From positions 7,272,150-7,336,149 of the forward strand of contig CM054153.1 in the NCBI GenBank assembly GCA_028751875.1: DNA of 64,000 nucleotides. The letters are read 5' to 3'. The stretch is from Rapana venosa (taxonomy: Eukaryota; Mollusca; Gastropoda; Neogastropoda; Muricidae). The translations under genes and the position numbers were made by a program. Below the pieces are notes generated by a model. It saw only the letters and a program-made list of their open reading frames with translations, searched no databases and was not told where the DNA came from. Shown one piece after another: positions 46,389 through 58,007 of the stretch (position 1 is its first letter; every line of letters begins with the position of its first letter).

Positions 46389-46415
46389 GGGGGGGGGGGG
46401 GGGGGGGGGGGGGGG
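46389..46415. repeat. G run (27)
   Basis: 27 consecutive G. Confidence 0.95.
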
Positions 46416-46780
46416 ATAGGTGTGCCTTCAAGGCTCCCTTTAGGCCTAACTACTTTTCAGACTAATTGAGAGGAGGCGAAAGTAAAACCTCTTCGAAACC
46501 GACTCCATTGAGTCCACCGACAGTTACGTTCATGACTCGCACACCTATCACAATATTGACCCACTCGCCAGCACAGTAGCTCCGCCAGGTGAGTCAAAAA
46601 GCGGGGCACGGGTAAGGTAAAGTAAGGTAAGGTAAGGCAGTCCTGAAAAGGCCCAATTGGCTACTAATAGGAAACCTGCTGAAGAGAAAGATGAGCGACA
46701 AAGTTTGTGACGGGGAAAAGGGGAGCCAGGGGTGAAAGAGAGGCGGAATTGGTTAGTGAAAAGGACAGACAATGCTGTAC
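46416..46780. other. Intergenic DNA
   Basis: A short GGTAA/AGTAA repeat at 46612-46637; otherwise nothing recognised. Confidence 0.5.
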
Positions 46781-47066
<286 letters not shown>

Positions 47067-47280
47067 TTTTCTTTCCCTCAAGATGTTTTCGGGAGCTGGG
47101 CAGACAACAGAACTGGAGAGCAAGCGTCAGCGGGTAACCAAGAGAGCCACTCCAAACACTCGAGTTCATTTCCAACTCTTGAAGGGTGTGTTCCTTGCCT
47201 CGGTCATAGGTGGCAGTCACAGAGACTGTCCTCTGCTGTCGCTGAGAAAGTTTCAGACTCACCTGTTCACAGTGCAGCAA

Positions 47281-47299
47281 CCCCCCCCCCCCCCCCCCC
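47281..47299. repeat. C run
   Basis: 19 consecutive C. Confidence 0.93.
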
Positions 47300-48245
47300 T
47301 ACCCACCCCACATCCCATGACATCCGTACATATTCTAATGGTGACAGTTTCGTAGACTTCCTCCCTTTCACACCCCCATCCAGTTTCACGTTCATTCTAA
47401 GTATTCTGATCATATTTGATCGTCAAAGACCATTAGTGTTCAGCATGAAATTACGTCTGTGGATAAAAAGAAATTCTGTACTTTTTGTTGTTGTTGTTGT
47501 TGTTTGGTGTTGTTTTTTTTACTTAAGAGTTTGTTAGGAAGGGGAGGGGGAGAGTTAGGTTTGTTTGTTTGTGTGTTTAAAGTTCACTTTCGTTTTCGTT
47601 ATTCTTTTGTTTAGCACAATCTAAAGTAGGCTACAATTGTATTGAAATATTCTTCTCTTTTTTCAGTATAAGAATTTTGGGGGGGGGTGTGTTATCTTCT
47701 GTGACGTCCAGGTTTTCTCCAGTGCTGTTGGAAGCCCGTCAGCGGGGCATTATGCATGGTGCTGCAGAAACTGGTAGTTTAATAATCAATACAGTTCGAC
47801 ACAGAGCGAAAATCTGCCTGGCTAGATCCAAGGGATATCACCCGAGACAACCATAACGAAATCATATTTTTTAGATGGTAATGAAATAAATAGAAGACTA
47901 TTTTACATGCAGCCCTCCGGGAAAATAGTAAACGCGCAAGCAGAAAAATATGCAAGCAGTTATTATTCAACAACGTGACAGAGAGATTTAGAATTTGTTG
48001 TGTACTTTATAGATTTAATGAATCTTAAAAAACTTTTTTTTTTAAATTCCTACCTCACAGATTTTATGCTTACGTTCTGTGAAGCGATAATTATGATCAG
48101 AACATTTTATTTTGGAATGCTTGTACCGCACTAAAAGTGTTCTCGTGTAACTAATTGCTAACCACAAGAATAGTATTATATGCATATCTTCTGTTCCTAT
48201 GGGCCAGATGGCCTGCAGAAACTAAATAAACTATTACTGTTATTG

Positions 48246-48248
<3 letters not shown>
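47300..48248. other. Intergenic DNA, possible LINE 3' terminus at its end
   Basis: AT-rich with no gene. 48200-48248 (GGGCCAGATGGCCTGCAG, AAACTAAATAAACTATTA) resembles the 3' end of a LINE whose tail is the following CA tract. Confidence 0.4.

Positions 48249-48282
<34 letters not shown>
48249..48282. repeat. CA microsatellite
   Basis: (CA)n of about 34 bases; a GT/GC tract follows at 48365-48412 and a C run at 48544-48559. Confidence 0.93.
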
Positions 48283-48284
<2 letters not shown>

Positions 48285-48559
48285 GCCTTGTTCTTCTGCG
48301 TCATCTTTTCGTTGTGATCTGGAAGGGAGCAACATTTTTGTCGATTTTCTCTGGTTAGAGAGAGAGTGTGTGTGTGCGCGCGCGCTCGCGTGTGTGTGTG
48401 TGCGCGCGCATACGTATTACACCTTTCATACCTACGTCCATGGACCTTTCATCGCAGTCTCCCATGTCACCATTTCTGTCAGCTGCCTGTCAGTCATTCA
48501 ATCAGCAGTTCTGTAACCTTTCTCCCTTTCAACCCTATCGCCACCCCCCCCCCCCCCCC

Positions 48560-49231
48560 TCCACCCCCGTCCGTGTAGTGAAACTGGGGCTTCCCTTCAG
48601 CCAGTGGATAGACAGAGAACTATTTGTCACCAACTTAAACTGATCAAAGTATTCTGAAGAACCGCCATGTTTTGAGAGGGATGTCAATATTTTTGTAACA
48701 ATTTGCTCCAGTGGAGAGAGAGAGGAGGGGGGCGGAGGCTGAGATGGGGGAGTTGCGTCCCTTGGGAATTCCCCAGTAATGCCTCACGAAGATGTTGCAA
48801 TCAGTAATTGTTAGACTGCAGAAGTTCCCTAGCATAGTTCTTGTGATTTTTCAAAAAAAGAAAATCTTGCTGTGATTATATTTGCGTCCCAGCGAAGATT
48901 TCCGATTTAGGGACTGGTCGTAGCATAGCTTCTCTGGGAGTTTAATATTAGTCAAACAAAAACCAACCAACCAGCTAGCAGTGATGGGAAAAGGCAGTGG
49001 ACTTCCCGGATAGTAGAAAGAAAGATGCCGTGGCTGGTGCATGTGATGGCCACAAAATAAAGGGAACAGTTAACAGGGCAATTAAATGAATAATCACATA
49101 CCCCACTCCCCCCCCTCCCTTCCAAAAAAAACCAAACACCACACACACACACACACACACACACCAAACAAGCAAACAAAGAACTACAAGATTATGGTTT
49201 TTAAAACTAATTCTTAGCATTGAAACTAGCT
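48560..49231. other. Intergenic DNA
   Basis: Short CA tract at 49140-49163; no gene. Confidence 0.45.
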
Positions 49232-49490
49232 GCCATGACGCAGTGGTTAGCATCTTAAGTTAGGAACCGGAAGGTCCCAGGTTCGAATTCCACGAGAGTC
49301 ATATGATTTTTCAGACTCCAGCTGGTTCCTATCCAGAGTGAGTTTGCTATGGGCTCGGTGGGAAGACTGGGACCACACAGTTGAGCTTCATCCGCTTTAT
49401 GGATGTGAGTTTGAGATCGTTGCACAGAGTACTTGACCAACACGACAGGTATTTTGCGGGCCCGGTTGACATCAGGATATATTATGATTA
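49232..49490 (+). mobile_element. tRNA-derived SINE (family III)
   Basis: Head GCCATGACGCAGTGGTTAGC, B box AGGTTCGAATTCC, body GACTCCAGCTGGTTCC, GTGGGAAGACTGGGACCAC, GAGCTTCATCCGC, CGGGCCCGGTTGACATC. Same family as 63752-64000. Confidence 0.85.
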
Positions 49491-49763
49491 AAAGCGTAGA
49501 GCACAGCCCTAGCAAATAGTGTCGAAATACATGTCCTTCCATAGCGGCATCATTACTCCACACTCAACGTCATTGATTATTATGTAAATAAAAGAAAACT
49601 GTCTCTGATTCGGTGGTCACGGTTAATCTGGTAACGTCGTGACCTGTTTCGATTTCTCCATACACTTCTGTGCCTGTGGTGAGTTTGTGTCAAAGCCTTC
49701 GGGGTTGGAGGTTCACGAAAGAAGGCCGTTGGAGAGACACTGTTGGTCGCCACCTGGGTGGGC

Positions 49764-49918
49764 GTCTCACTCAGTATAGCTCCACGACTGAGCTTCTGTT
49801 GTCAGAAGGGGGTTAGGAAATGGTGTCCTGAGTACACACCACCAAAGTGACCCAGCAGCAGTGCAGGGCCCCTCTGGGTGGTGGCCTGCCGGCGGTCTGA
49901 CATTCATGGGCTCCCAGA
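49764..49918 (+). repeat. Dispersed repeat R2
   Basis: CTCACTCAGTATAGCTCCAC, CACCAAAGTGACCCAGCAGC, GGTCTGACATTCATGGGCTC. Diverged copy at 17437-17605. Unclassified. Confidence 0.6.
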
Positions 49919-52852
49919 GGACTTCCGATGGAGATGCGACGTAACGAATTTGGGTATGGCTGGGGCGGCGGAGACATTGAAATGAGCGGTGTGGTAACAG
50001 CAAGGCAGGAACGTCACAGAAGATGCGGCAGCGAAAAAGAAAAGAAAAAAGAAACGAAAGCAGACAGAACACAGAGATGCATGTCACTTCCCTCAAGCAA
50101 AGTCAGCCCCAAACCTTTCAACTCTCCTATTTCTCTACAGGTGTTTGTCCCAATGCCGTGAACTTAGCGCCTAGCGAGACGTTTGGCCGCTGATGCTGAG
50201 ATGCGTGTTCACAATTTGATCAGTTCGTACTGAGAACATCAATGTCAATGTTGTCTTTAGAACGAATTGGTTTTCCGCCGAGCTTCTCCCAAAGTTTGAA
50301 GTTTCGTGGACTTAGAGACGGGGCGTAATTGATTGGTCTGCTGTGTCTGGGTTCTTTTCCCACGAACACTGGAAATCCCTCGCGATGCTGAACGGTTCGC
50401 TTCTCACTGTACTGCGGTGACCGGTGGCCGAGTGGTAAATCTTAAAATATTTCGTGGCGTTTTGAGTTGCTGTAACTTAATCCGCTGGAGCTCTAATATA
50501 ACTCATCAGCATCAAGCACAGAGATACGGTGTGCGTACAATGCAATACAATACAGTGAGCGGCTCTGCGTTGGTTTGTAGTTCGATGCTTGGGGTGCTGT
50601 ACGTTTTGTCCAAAGATAAGTGGACATTGACTAATAACCATTTGTAGTTGAAAAAAAAATTGTGCAGGAGCAGTTGGGGGTTGTCTTTTAAGTGACAGAT
50701 ATCTTGGAGATAGGAATGATCTCAGTCTCACAGCATTTGAACTTTGTAGCAAATACTTAAACTTTGATCAGTGACCAGGAGCCTTGAGGTGTTACTGATT
50801 GTAGTGCTGTCATGATACAGGCCTAATTTGATTTGTCGTTGAGTCTTTGATTTGTGTGCTGATCACGATAAAAGTGAGGCAGTACAAATCAGAGTAGGGG
50901 TATGTAGGCCTAATGCTGAAAACGGTCCTGCAAGTCAGCCTAGGGGAGAAGTGCCTGCAGTCTCTATATCATTTCTGTAAATGAATGTAAAAAAGCATCG
51001 AGAACGCATAATCAGCATACCATTGTAAAAGTTGTTGGATTTTCGCCGGTCGATTGCTGGCTTACAGTACATAAAGCAATGATATTGAGGATTTTGTTTA
51101 TGTATTGGTTATAGTTTCTACCAGGGGCACATTTGAGTGAGGCTGAGTCTAAATCGTCATCTGATTTTATGATGATTGTCTTGAAGGTGATAATCTTGTG
51201 TTAAAAGGCCAGCCTTTCTCGCAAAGACACACCAATCCCCATTTTAGGTGTACTGTGTCACATTGCTGGTGTGGTCAGTAAAAAGGCCTGCTGATTGACC
51301 ACCTTCTGAAGGGATGAAGTTAATATCGATTTACTAGTTCAAACTAGGTGACATGCCAGAAACTATCAAGACCGCTTGTGTCGACAGATTTGCTACTTAA
51401 CTCCACACTGGGGCAAACTCGTTATCTAGATATAACCGATTCTCTATTCACCTACTGTGTATCAATGTTCGAAATCAGGACTAAACTTAACACACACTTT
51501 ACAGGAAAGCCGCGTGGATCACTGTTTAATATTTTCCCCCTTTTGGAAGCAAGCAGGAGTGGATACAAAAACAGACTCAGTGTTAAAACACTCCACTGAA
51601 AGCAAATCTCTTCCAATACTGTACGATCGATGTTCAATATTTGCTACCAATGGAAACAAACGGCGAGGGGTTGCCATTCCACTTGAAAACTATACTTGTC
51701 CTAACTTAACACCGAATCCCAAAACGTTTTTCCAGGCAATTTCAACATTGTGCTTAACGCAGGTCAATATTCCTAACACACAGAAGGGCTGGTGTTTATC
51801 AAACAGACAAACTAGTTAGCGGTGGAAGGTGAATATCTTGAATTCAATATTTGTGGGATTTGGTTTGAAAGTGACACGGAATGAAGCAACATTTGGACGA
51901 CTCTGGCTTCAATATTGGTGCAGTACGGGAAGTCATACAAACTGGCAGGACCTATACCCTGAACCACCGGCGCCAAATCAAGCGTGGTATTCAGAAAATA
52001 CTTGTCCACGTCCATTTGATTACTGTCGCCATGTTTGTTCAGCCCACGCCGGGAGCCCGGATTAAGTCCTGGGTCCCAGCGTCTCAAGACGGGGAGGGGG
52101 GGAGCTCTCGCTGTCTATCCCCTTTGCCAGCCGGTGCTAGAAGAAGCGTGACGCGATAAGATTAACTAGGGGGGGTTTCCTCCCCGCTTAATCCCGGCCC
52201 AGTGCCACGCTTGAGCTAGTCGAGGTGGGGAGGAAAGCAGCAGTGGCCGGTGGTCAACAGGAGCTGTCTGCTAAAGACTGACGATCAATATTGATTCAGG
52301 CCTCATCAGACGGCTTCCCTTCCCTTCCCTGCCCCTCTGCCTGCCTGCCAGCCCCTGGACATAGTATGCCCCGCTTCTGGGACTAATGTGCCTTTTCTCC
52401 CTTGCTGGCCTTTGTCTCCCTTTGCTCTCCACCCGCTTGGTTGAAGGTGGGGTAATCTGGGGTGGCCACTTCATCGCTGGGTGACCCAGCCCCTCATTTC
52501 ACTCACCACCCAGCTGGTGCAGTCGGGTGAGAACTGTTTCTGCTAGGGCTGGGTGGCGCAGTGGTCAACACAAGTCCCATAGTTGTTTTTGCATACACAC
52601 ACACACGCACGCACACGAGCAGGATTTATCAGTGCTAACTTTTACCAAGTGCTACCATTAGTCAGTCTTATGATGTTACTTTTATCAAAGACTTCATATT
52701 TTGCAAGAACGAAAATACTAATAAGCCAGTAGATATAACGTCATCGCTGTCAGCCTTATGTGATGCATATATTCCTCGTAATAAAAAACAACAACAAAAC
52801 CCTCAATTTACCTAGAAGTGATGCTACTTGAATAGACGATGTTGTCCCTGCT
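49919..52852. other. 2.9 kb without recognised gene
   Basis: Mixed composition with open frames up to 120 codons (51457-51819, plus) and no known motif. A hairpin-like pair (GATTAACTAGGGGG / CCTCCCCGCTTAATC) lies at 52159-52197, and a possible SINE head (GGGTGGCGCAGTGGTC) at 52549. Confidence 0.45.
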
Positions 52853-52922
52853 CTAATAATAATGATATATAATAAATGGAATTTATATAGCGCTATATCT
52901 TGTAAAAAAACCAAATCAAAGT
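52853..52922 (-). mobile_element. SINE/LINE 3' tail fragment, inverted
   Basis: Plus strand reads AATAATAATG, AATGGAATTTATATAGCGCT and TCTTGTAA, then AAATCAAAG: the shared tail in reverse. Confidence 0.8.
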
Positions 52923-53109
52923 CCAGTTGATAAAAGTATATTTTCTGTGGACATAGATATCATCTAGCTCCAACAGCGTAAAAGTCTGGTTGACTTTTTG
53001 GAGCAGAGGTTGGCGTCAGGGCATCACAGCATATAGCAGACATTCACGACCAGGAGGCAAAAGGATCTTTAACACATCCAAGGCCATAAAGGAAAGCACA
53101 GGCCAAGAG

Positions 53110-53510
53110 TGGATAGTTTTTTCAGTTATCTTGATGCCAAGGCCATCCATTACCAGGGCAAGCAGCAAAGCAAGTGGATACAACATCCACGACTCAACAG
53201 ACCAGACCCCGATTACCTGCTGACACAACAGGACCAGGTCTGTATAATTATTCAGAATCAAGACAGGCCACAACCACTTAAACAACCGTAATTTTATCTA
53301 CACAAAACACCACATAGGCCATACATAGTGCTCTTGCAAGACTGACAGCCAGACAACAGCACATGAACTGCAGTCCTGCCCGATACATGAAGCATTTCGA
53401 AAGAGGATCTAGCCTGACCCCATCCCATACATACGCCAATCAGACCACAACTGTAATTGAAAAAATATAGTGGAAGAAAACAAGTCAGGTAACCAATTAC
53501 ATCCTCAGGA
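53110..53510 (+). pseudogene. Decayed LINE post-RT region
   Basis: Fragments in shifting plus frames: HPRLNRPDPDYLLTQQDQV, then TTAHELQSCPIHEAFRKRI (about 53350-53410). The order, an acidic-start helix then a C/H-rich TTxHxLQSCP knuckle, is that of jockey/I-type LINE C-termini. Several stops and frame changes; no start or end resolved. Confidence 0.6.
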
Positions 53511-54461
53511 TAAAATGATTTTATGAAAGATTCGAGAGAAAAAAATACACTGTTAGACAACATCTTTCAAAGACAGCAATTTCCTGAGCAAGGACCATGC
53601 CTTTGGCTTGACCTGACTTGGGTTTCGGCTCTGGTTGAGCACGCGGTGTGATTAAAACCTCACCTTCTGTGGTATCTCACTGCAGCAGAGAGACTCACTG
53701 CAGCAGAGAGACACTTTTCACAATCTAGAAGTGTGTATCCCAGTCCCAAGATTTAATAAATATTCACGTAGTCTACCAAACGTTCAGAATTCATAAAATT
53801 GTCAGAGATGATTATGTTATGTCGATAACTCTTCTTTTAAAGTCTTCAAGTTGTACTCAGATGAGGAGGGGAGGGGAAAGGGTGTCCCCGTCACCTGTCT
53901 TCGTGGGCAGGAGGACCGAACAGTAAACTAACTGCACGAAGCACTAGCGAGGGTTAACTGTAGCGGCCATACCCATCAAGAAACAAAAGCCTCTTTGCCG
54001 GCAGCCTGCAAGGGGGGCAAATTGAGATCAGTGGCTGGGATCGGTACCGTTTTGGGAACTTCCTAATGCTTCATTCAACCGGCTGCTCACAAACTCGCTG
54101 TACAGCGCTGCCAAGGGTTGAGTTTACGTCATCACTGATGATGTCACAAAAGCTGTCAGGTATCGCGCGCACAATACGTCATGGTGGACCATTAATTGAC
54201 TGTGGTTTTCTGACAAGGAATGGGGAGGGAGGGAGGGAGGCCGGGACTTGTTCAGGCAGAAAGCAATAAAGTGGCCGTGGGTTTTTTTCCTCCTTCTTAA
54301 TGATGTTTGTGTTTCTAAGTCCCACCCATTTTCACTTTGCATGAGGAAAACTGGAGTACTTGAAGCTGACAGCTAATTGTCACAGAAGGAGTTACATTTA
54401 CAGAATCATTTAGAAATAAACTTTGTGGAAGCGGAATGTGGCTACCTAAAAAAAAAAGTAA
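53511..54461. other. Intergenic DNA without gene
   Basis: A 20-bp direct repeat (CTCACTGCAGCAGAGAGA) at 53676 and 53694; GGGA repeats at 54222-54240. Confidence 0.5.
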
Positions 54462-54733
54462 AGTATGTTCTTTCGAGCCAGAAGGCCCATAGAGCCGGAG
54501 CTTATCCCGGTTTCTGTAGCGTTAAGCGAACTGATGATTTTTCACCATCCCTGTGACAGGACGCTAGTCTGTCGCCAGATACTTCCCAGAGAGCTGGTTA
54601 CTCACTTGTACACTCGTGGAGTGAGGAAAATAGGAGTAAGTGTCTTTCCAAGACACAACACCGAGCCGAGCGGGGATGATCCCGGCCTCTGGATCACGGT
54701 TGACCGCCCAAACCACTCGACCACGGTGCCTCA
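54462..54733 (-). mobile_element. tRNA-derived SINE (family IV)
   Basis: Minus strand: head GAGGCACCGTGGTCGAGTGG (A box) and GGCCGGGATCATCCCC at the B-box position, body GTCTTGGAAAGACACTT, GTAACCAGCTCTCTGGGAAG, CTAGCGTCCTGTCACAGG, end CTTCTGGCTCGAAAG. Confidence 0.7.
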
Positions 54734-54841
54734 ATGTGCTACCTAAAGTGGGGTAACAGAAAACGCAACTAAACCAGACCTCTTGTCTTTTCTCGAATCT
54801 TGTAAACAGTGGCCAGTGTGTTACACACTCACACCAACACA

Positions 54842-54845
<4 letters not shown>

Positions 54846-54909
<64 letters not shown>

Positions 54910-55020
54910 TTTTTTAGCTTTGACCAACTTATTGTCATTGCCCAATGTGGCCTATTGACAAGGGGGGTTATACACGACTTTCTTATGTAAATACAAATAA
55001 AATACAAGAAACATCACATG
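54846..55020. repeat. GA microsatellite and retroelement-like tail
   Basis: (GA)n 54846-54906, then ACCAACTTATTGTCATTGCC and CAATGTGGCCTATTGACAAG, which resembles an inverted retroelement 3' end with a (CT)n tail, as at 39885 and 40298. Confidence 0.7.
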
Positions 55021-55384
55021 ATGCATTTAATGTAATGAACCCCCCCCCCAAAAAAAAAAAAAAAAAGAGCTCTCTATGAACGGATAGGACTTTAAGCCCT
55101 GACATAAACTCAGTTTCAAACTGAACACAAAGTAATAACAAGGATGAACAACAGGAACCAATAACTAAAATACTAAAAAAAGAACATTCTAGAATGCTAT
55201 ATTAGACCATCCAATGAAATTGTATGCGAAATGTTCAATAAATATTCTTGCTGGAGATTACAGCATAATTATAAATGTTTGGTTAGGTGTCTCACAAAAT
55301 GCTGGAGTTTACATAATATAAATGTCACTTTAGTTTAGTCACAAATGTTAAACTAATTGGAACTTAGCTGTAATTGTCGTAATT

Positions 55385-55473
55385 TCAGTGCTTCAGCAAT
55401 AAAGAGAGAGAGAGAGAGACGCTTTGACCAATTTCAGTGCTTCAGCAATAAAGAGAGAGAGAGAGAGAGAGAG
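55385..55473. repeat. GA tract duplicated with its flank
   Basis: AATTTCAGTGCTTCAGCAAT followed by AAAGAGAGAGA occurs twice, at 55381 and 55430. 55021-55380 before it is AT-rich and holds no gene. Confidence 0.9.
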
Positions 55474-55952
55474 GCCAAGCATACAATTTTGAATCATTAG
55501 TAAACCAGGACAGGGGGAGAGGAGGGTGGAAGCGGGTTTGGGGCAGTGTATAAAGTGCAGGAGCATGAATTTCATAGCAACGCATGTACACACATGTCTG
55601 TGTGTATACTGAAGCATGTGCACACACACACACACAGAGTTGAACACGTGAATAACATTAATTTTATTCCATCCCCTGGGGGGAAAACAAGAAGAAAAAT
55701 CACACTGTTTTTTATCTTATGCAGACTTACTGGCCTCCCTCGCTTTATTTCCCTGTTGATTCTTCACGCTAACAGCCTCCTCCACCCCACCCCCCACCCC
55801 CTCCCCAGGTTTCTTCTTATTTGGGTGGGCATCATGTCAGTTACTCTTGCTCCATTATTTTCCTTGGGGGGGCTTCTTTTCATGCCTTTAGAAAGTTTGT
55901 ATTAATTTGTATACCACTTTAAGTCAGGGTAGATTTTTTTTCCCAAGGAAAG

Positions 55953-56264
55953 TGTGCCGCCACAAGAGCAGCGCCACCCATTATTTTTGTTTCTTTTCCT
56001 GTCTGCATGTGTATTTGTTTCCCTATCATAGTGGCTTTTGTTTTGACAGAATTTTGCCAGGGACAATCCTTGTGTTGCTGTGGGTTCATTTACGTGTGCT
56101 AAATGCATGTAGCACTTGGGATATCAGTTTATCGTCTCATCTGAAAGACTAGCACTTAGATCACGACTCATGGTCTAGTGGATGGGGGAAAAGTTTCCGG
56201 CACAAATGGGGATTGGAACCTGGACTTTCTAGGCAGGTGCGTTACCTCTAGATCACCGATCCAT
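55953..56264 (-). mobile_element. Composite SINE outside the satellite
   Basis: Minus strand: head ATGGATCGGTGATCTAGAGG, body and end of SINE-B, then an A-rich junction and the start of the SINE-A head (GGGTGGCGCTGCTCTTGTGG). The SINE-A tail is missing. Same junction as in the satellite insertions at 7393 and 9392. Confidence 0.8.
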
Positions 56265-56976
56265 AAGGTTCAGGCCAAGTATTTCCACTTCCAGTCTCTT
56301 GTAAAGAATGGATTTACCTTCTCATCTCACCTGTCATTGCAACAAAAAAGTATGGTTCAGGTTCGGGCACTTGAGGTATGCAGTCTTAATGACCTGTGAG
56401 ATACATAAAACTGTGGAGCTATGCTGGGAAGCAGTAACTTGTAGGTCTTGTGTTCTTGCCATCAAGCAGTTGTGTATATTAGAATTTCAGTTGTTTTTTT
56501 CTTTCTCATCCCTTGGCTGGATCTCTGAGGTTCACCAGAGGTGAGATTTTTGTCTATGTGACCTTTTTCCCCCCATGAAGGTACACATGCTGAAAATGAA
56601 ACCAATTACCCATGTGCACCACTTCACTTCATATCTGCTTTGTGTGTCTGTGTATGCGTGTGTGTGCATGCATGAGTGCAAGTATGTGTGTGCACGAATG
56701 GAGCAAGAGAGTGTGAAAAGAAATTGTATTGTAATAAACTTAAATGTCAGTCGTAGTTTGAAGAAAGGAACTAAATCACAGGCTAAGAGTAAGTTATTAA
56801 TGCCATATACACATAGCAGCTATGAAGTAAAGTGATGCATATGCCTAACTGGTTTCATTCTCACCATGTACGCTTTTTGCTCACAAGACTTCTTCTTGAT
56901 GAATTACAGAGTCAATTTTGTGATGTGCTTGCAAAGTGTTTTTTAACAATTTGAAAAGGCCAAACATTTTACCAAA

Positions 56977-57019
<43 letters not shown>

Positions 57020-57042
57020 ACACAAACAATTCTTCACAAGTC
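56265..57042. other. Intergenic DNA downstream of COPE
   Basis: No gene; GT-rich block at 56641-56695 and (CA)n at 56981-57018. Confidence 0.5.
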
Positions 57043-57048
57043 TTTATT
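57043..57048 (-). terminator. COPE polyadenylation signal
   Basis: AATAAA on the minus strand about 0.9 kb after the COPE stop, followed by a GT-rich run (the CA tract at 56981-57018 read on the minus strand), which is a good downstream element. The 57049-57953 stretch would be the AT-rich 3' UTR; no other gene was seen in it. Confidence 0.6.
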
Positions 57049-57953
57049 TGACACTGATTCAGTCAAATCCCCCAAAATAAAACATAGATAATAACATAAG
57101 AGTCAATAATACATGAATTACAACAACACTTATTCAACTACCAAAAAACCCCAAGAAATTAATCCCACAGACATAAAGTATGAACAAAAATGACAAACAC
57201 TGCCTGGCAATCACAGAAAATCTTTCTCATTCCTTGCACTCTTTAATGCACCTCACTCCACCATTGCATTAACAATAAGGTCTCTTTGAAATTCAACTTG
57301 TTCCCCAATGTATAGTTACTTTTCTTGTCTGATGCTTCTCTCTTTGAATGTCACAATGAATTGTTTTATATAAAGAAACCAATATACATACTGTGTTAAC
57401 ACAGTAAGAAATGTGTTTCAGTCAGACACAAGCTTAGATCGCGCAACTCTGTGAATTGATTCTCAGGTTATCGCACTGACTTAGCCATGGCAAAAATGAA
57501 TTTTGTGTGTTCATGGAGGACTGTGTGTACAACAGCAACCCCCCTCCCCCTAATTTTGCCTGCCACATACACATTTTTCAAATCAAACTAAATACTAACA
57601 TTTCTTTAAACTTAAGCCTGCACTGAGTGCACAGAACAAGTGTCTTTTTTGAGACAAAAGGTTTTTTGTCATATTCATCATTTGCACAAGAAGTAATATC
57701 AGCCAAGAGATGTTTTCTAAGAAATAATATGAAATTAACAAACCAGAGGCTCTCTATATCTATAGTTCCTTTAAACACTTGTTTGCAAATAAAGAATTTG
57801 CCTTTCTAATATTTTTTAATGCATGTCCCTGGCTACTCTGTCAAGACGAATAATTAAACCTCAAGACAATCTAAATGGAAAAGAACAGCTTTACATCAGA
57901 CATGAAAATGACAGTTCATGATGATTCCACTTTTGATGACAGGAAGATGAGGT

Positions 57954-58007
57954 TTATGATGACACTGCTGGTGCGTAGTTTCTGGCTATCCTCTCAAATT
58001 CACTCTC
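57954..58007 (-). CDS. COPE: COPE terminal exon and stop
   Basis: A 54-bp coding stretch, [17 protein letters not shown] and TAA. The acceptor is GTGTGTTTTCAG. The YAP motif near the C-terminus matches the family's end. The 3' UTR follows down to about 57025. Confidence 0.93.
   Translation of the reverse strand, partial: ESEFERIARNYAPAVSS

Noticed and set aside
50400..50440. tRNA-like head GGTGGCCGAGTGGTAAATC
   Set aside because: No B box follows at the right distance; too short to call a SINE.
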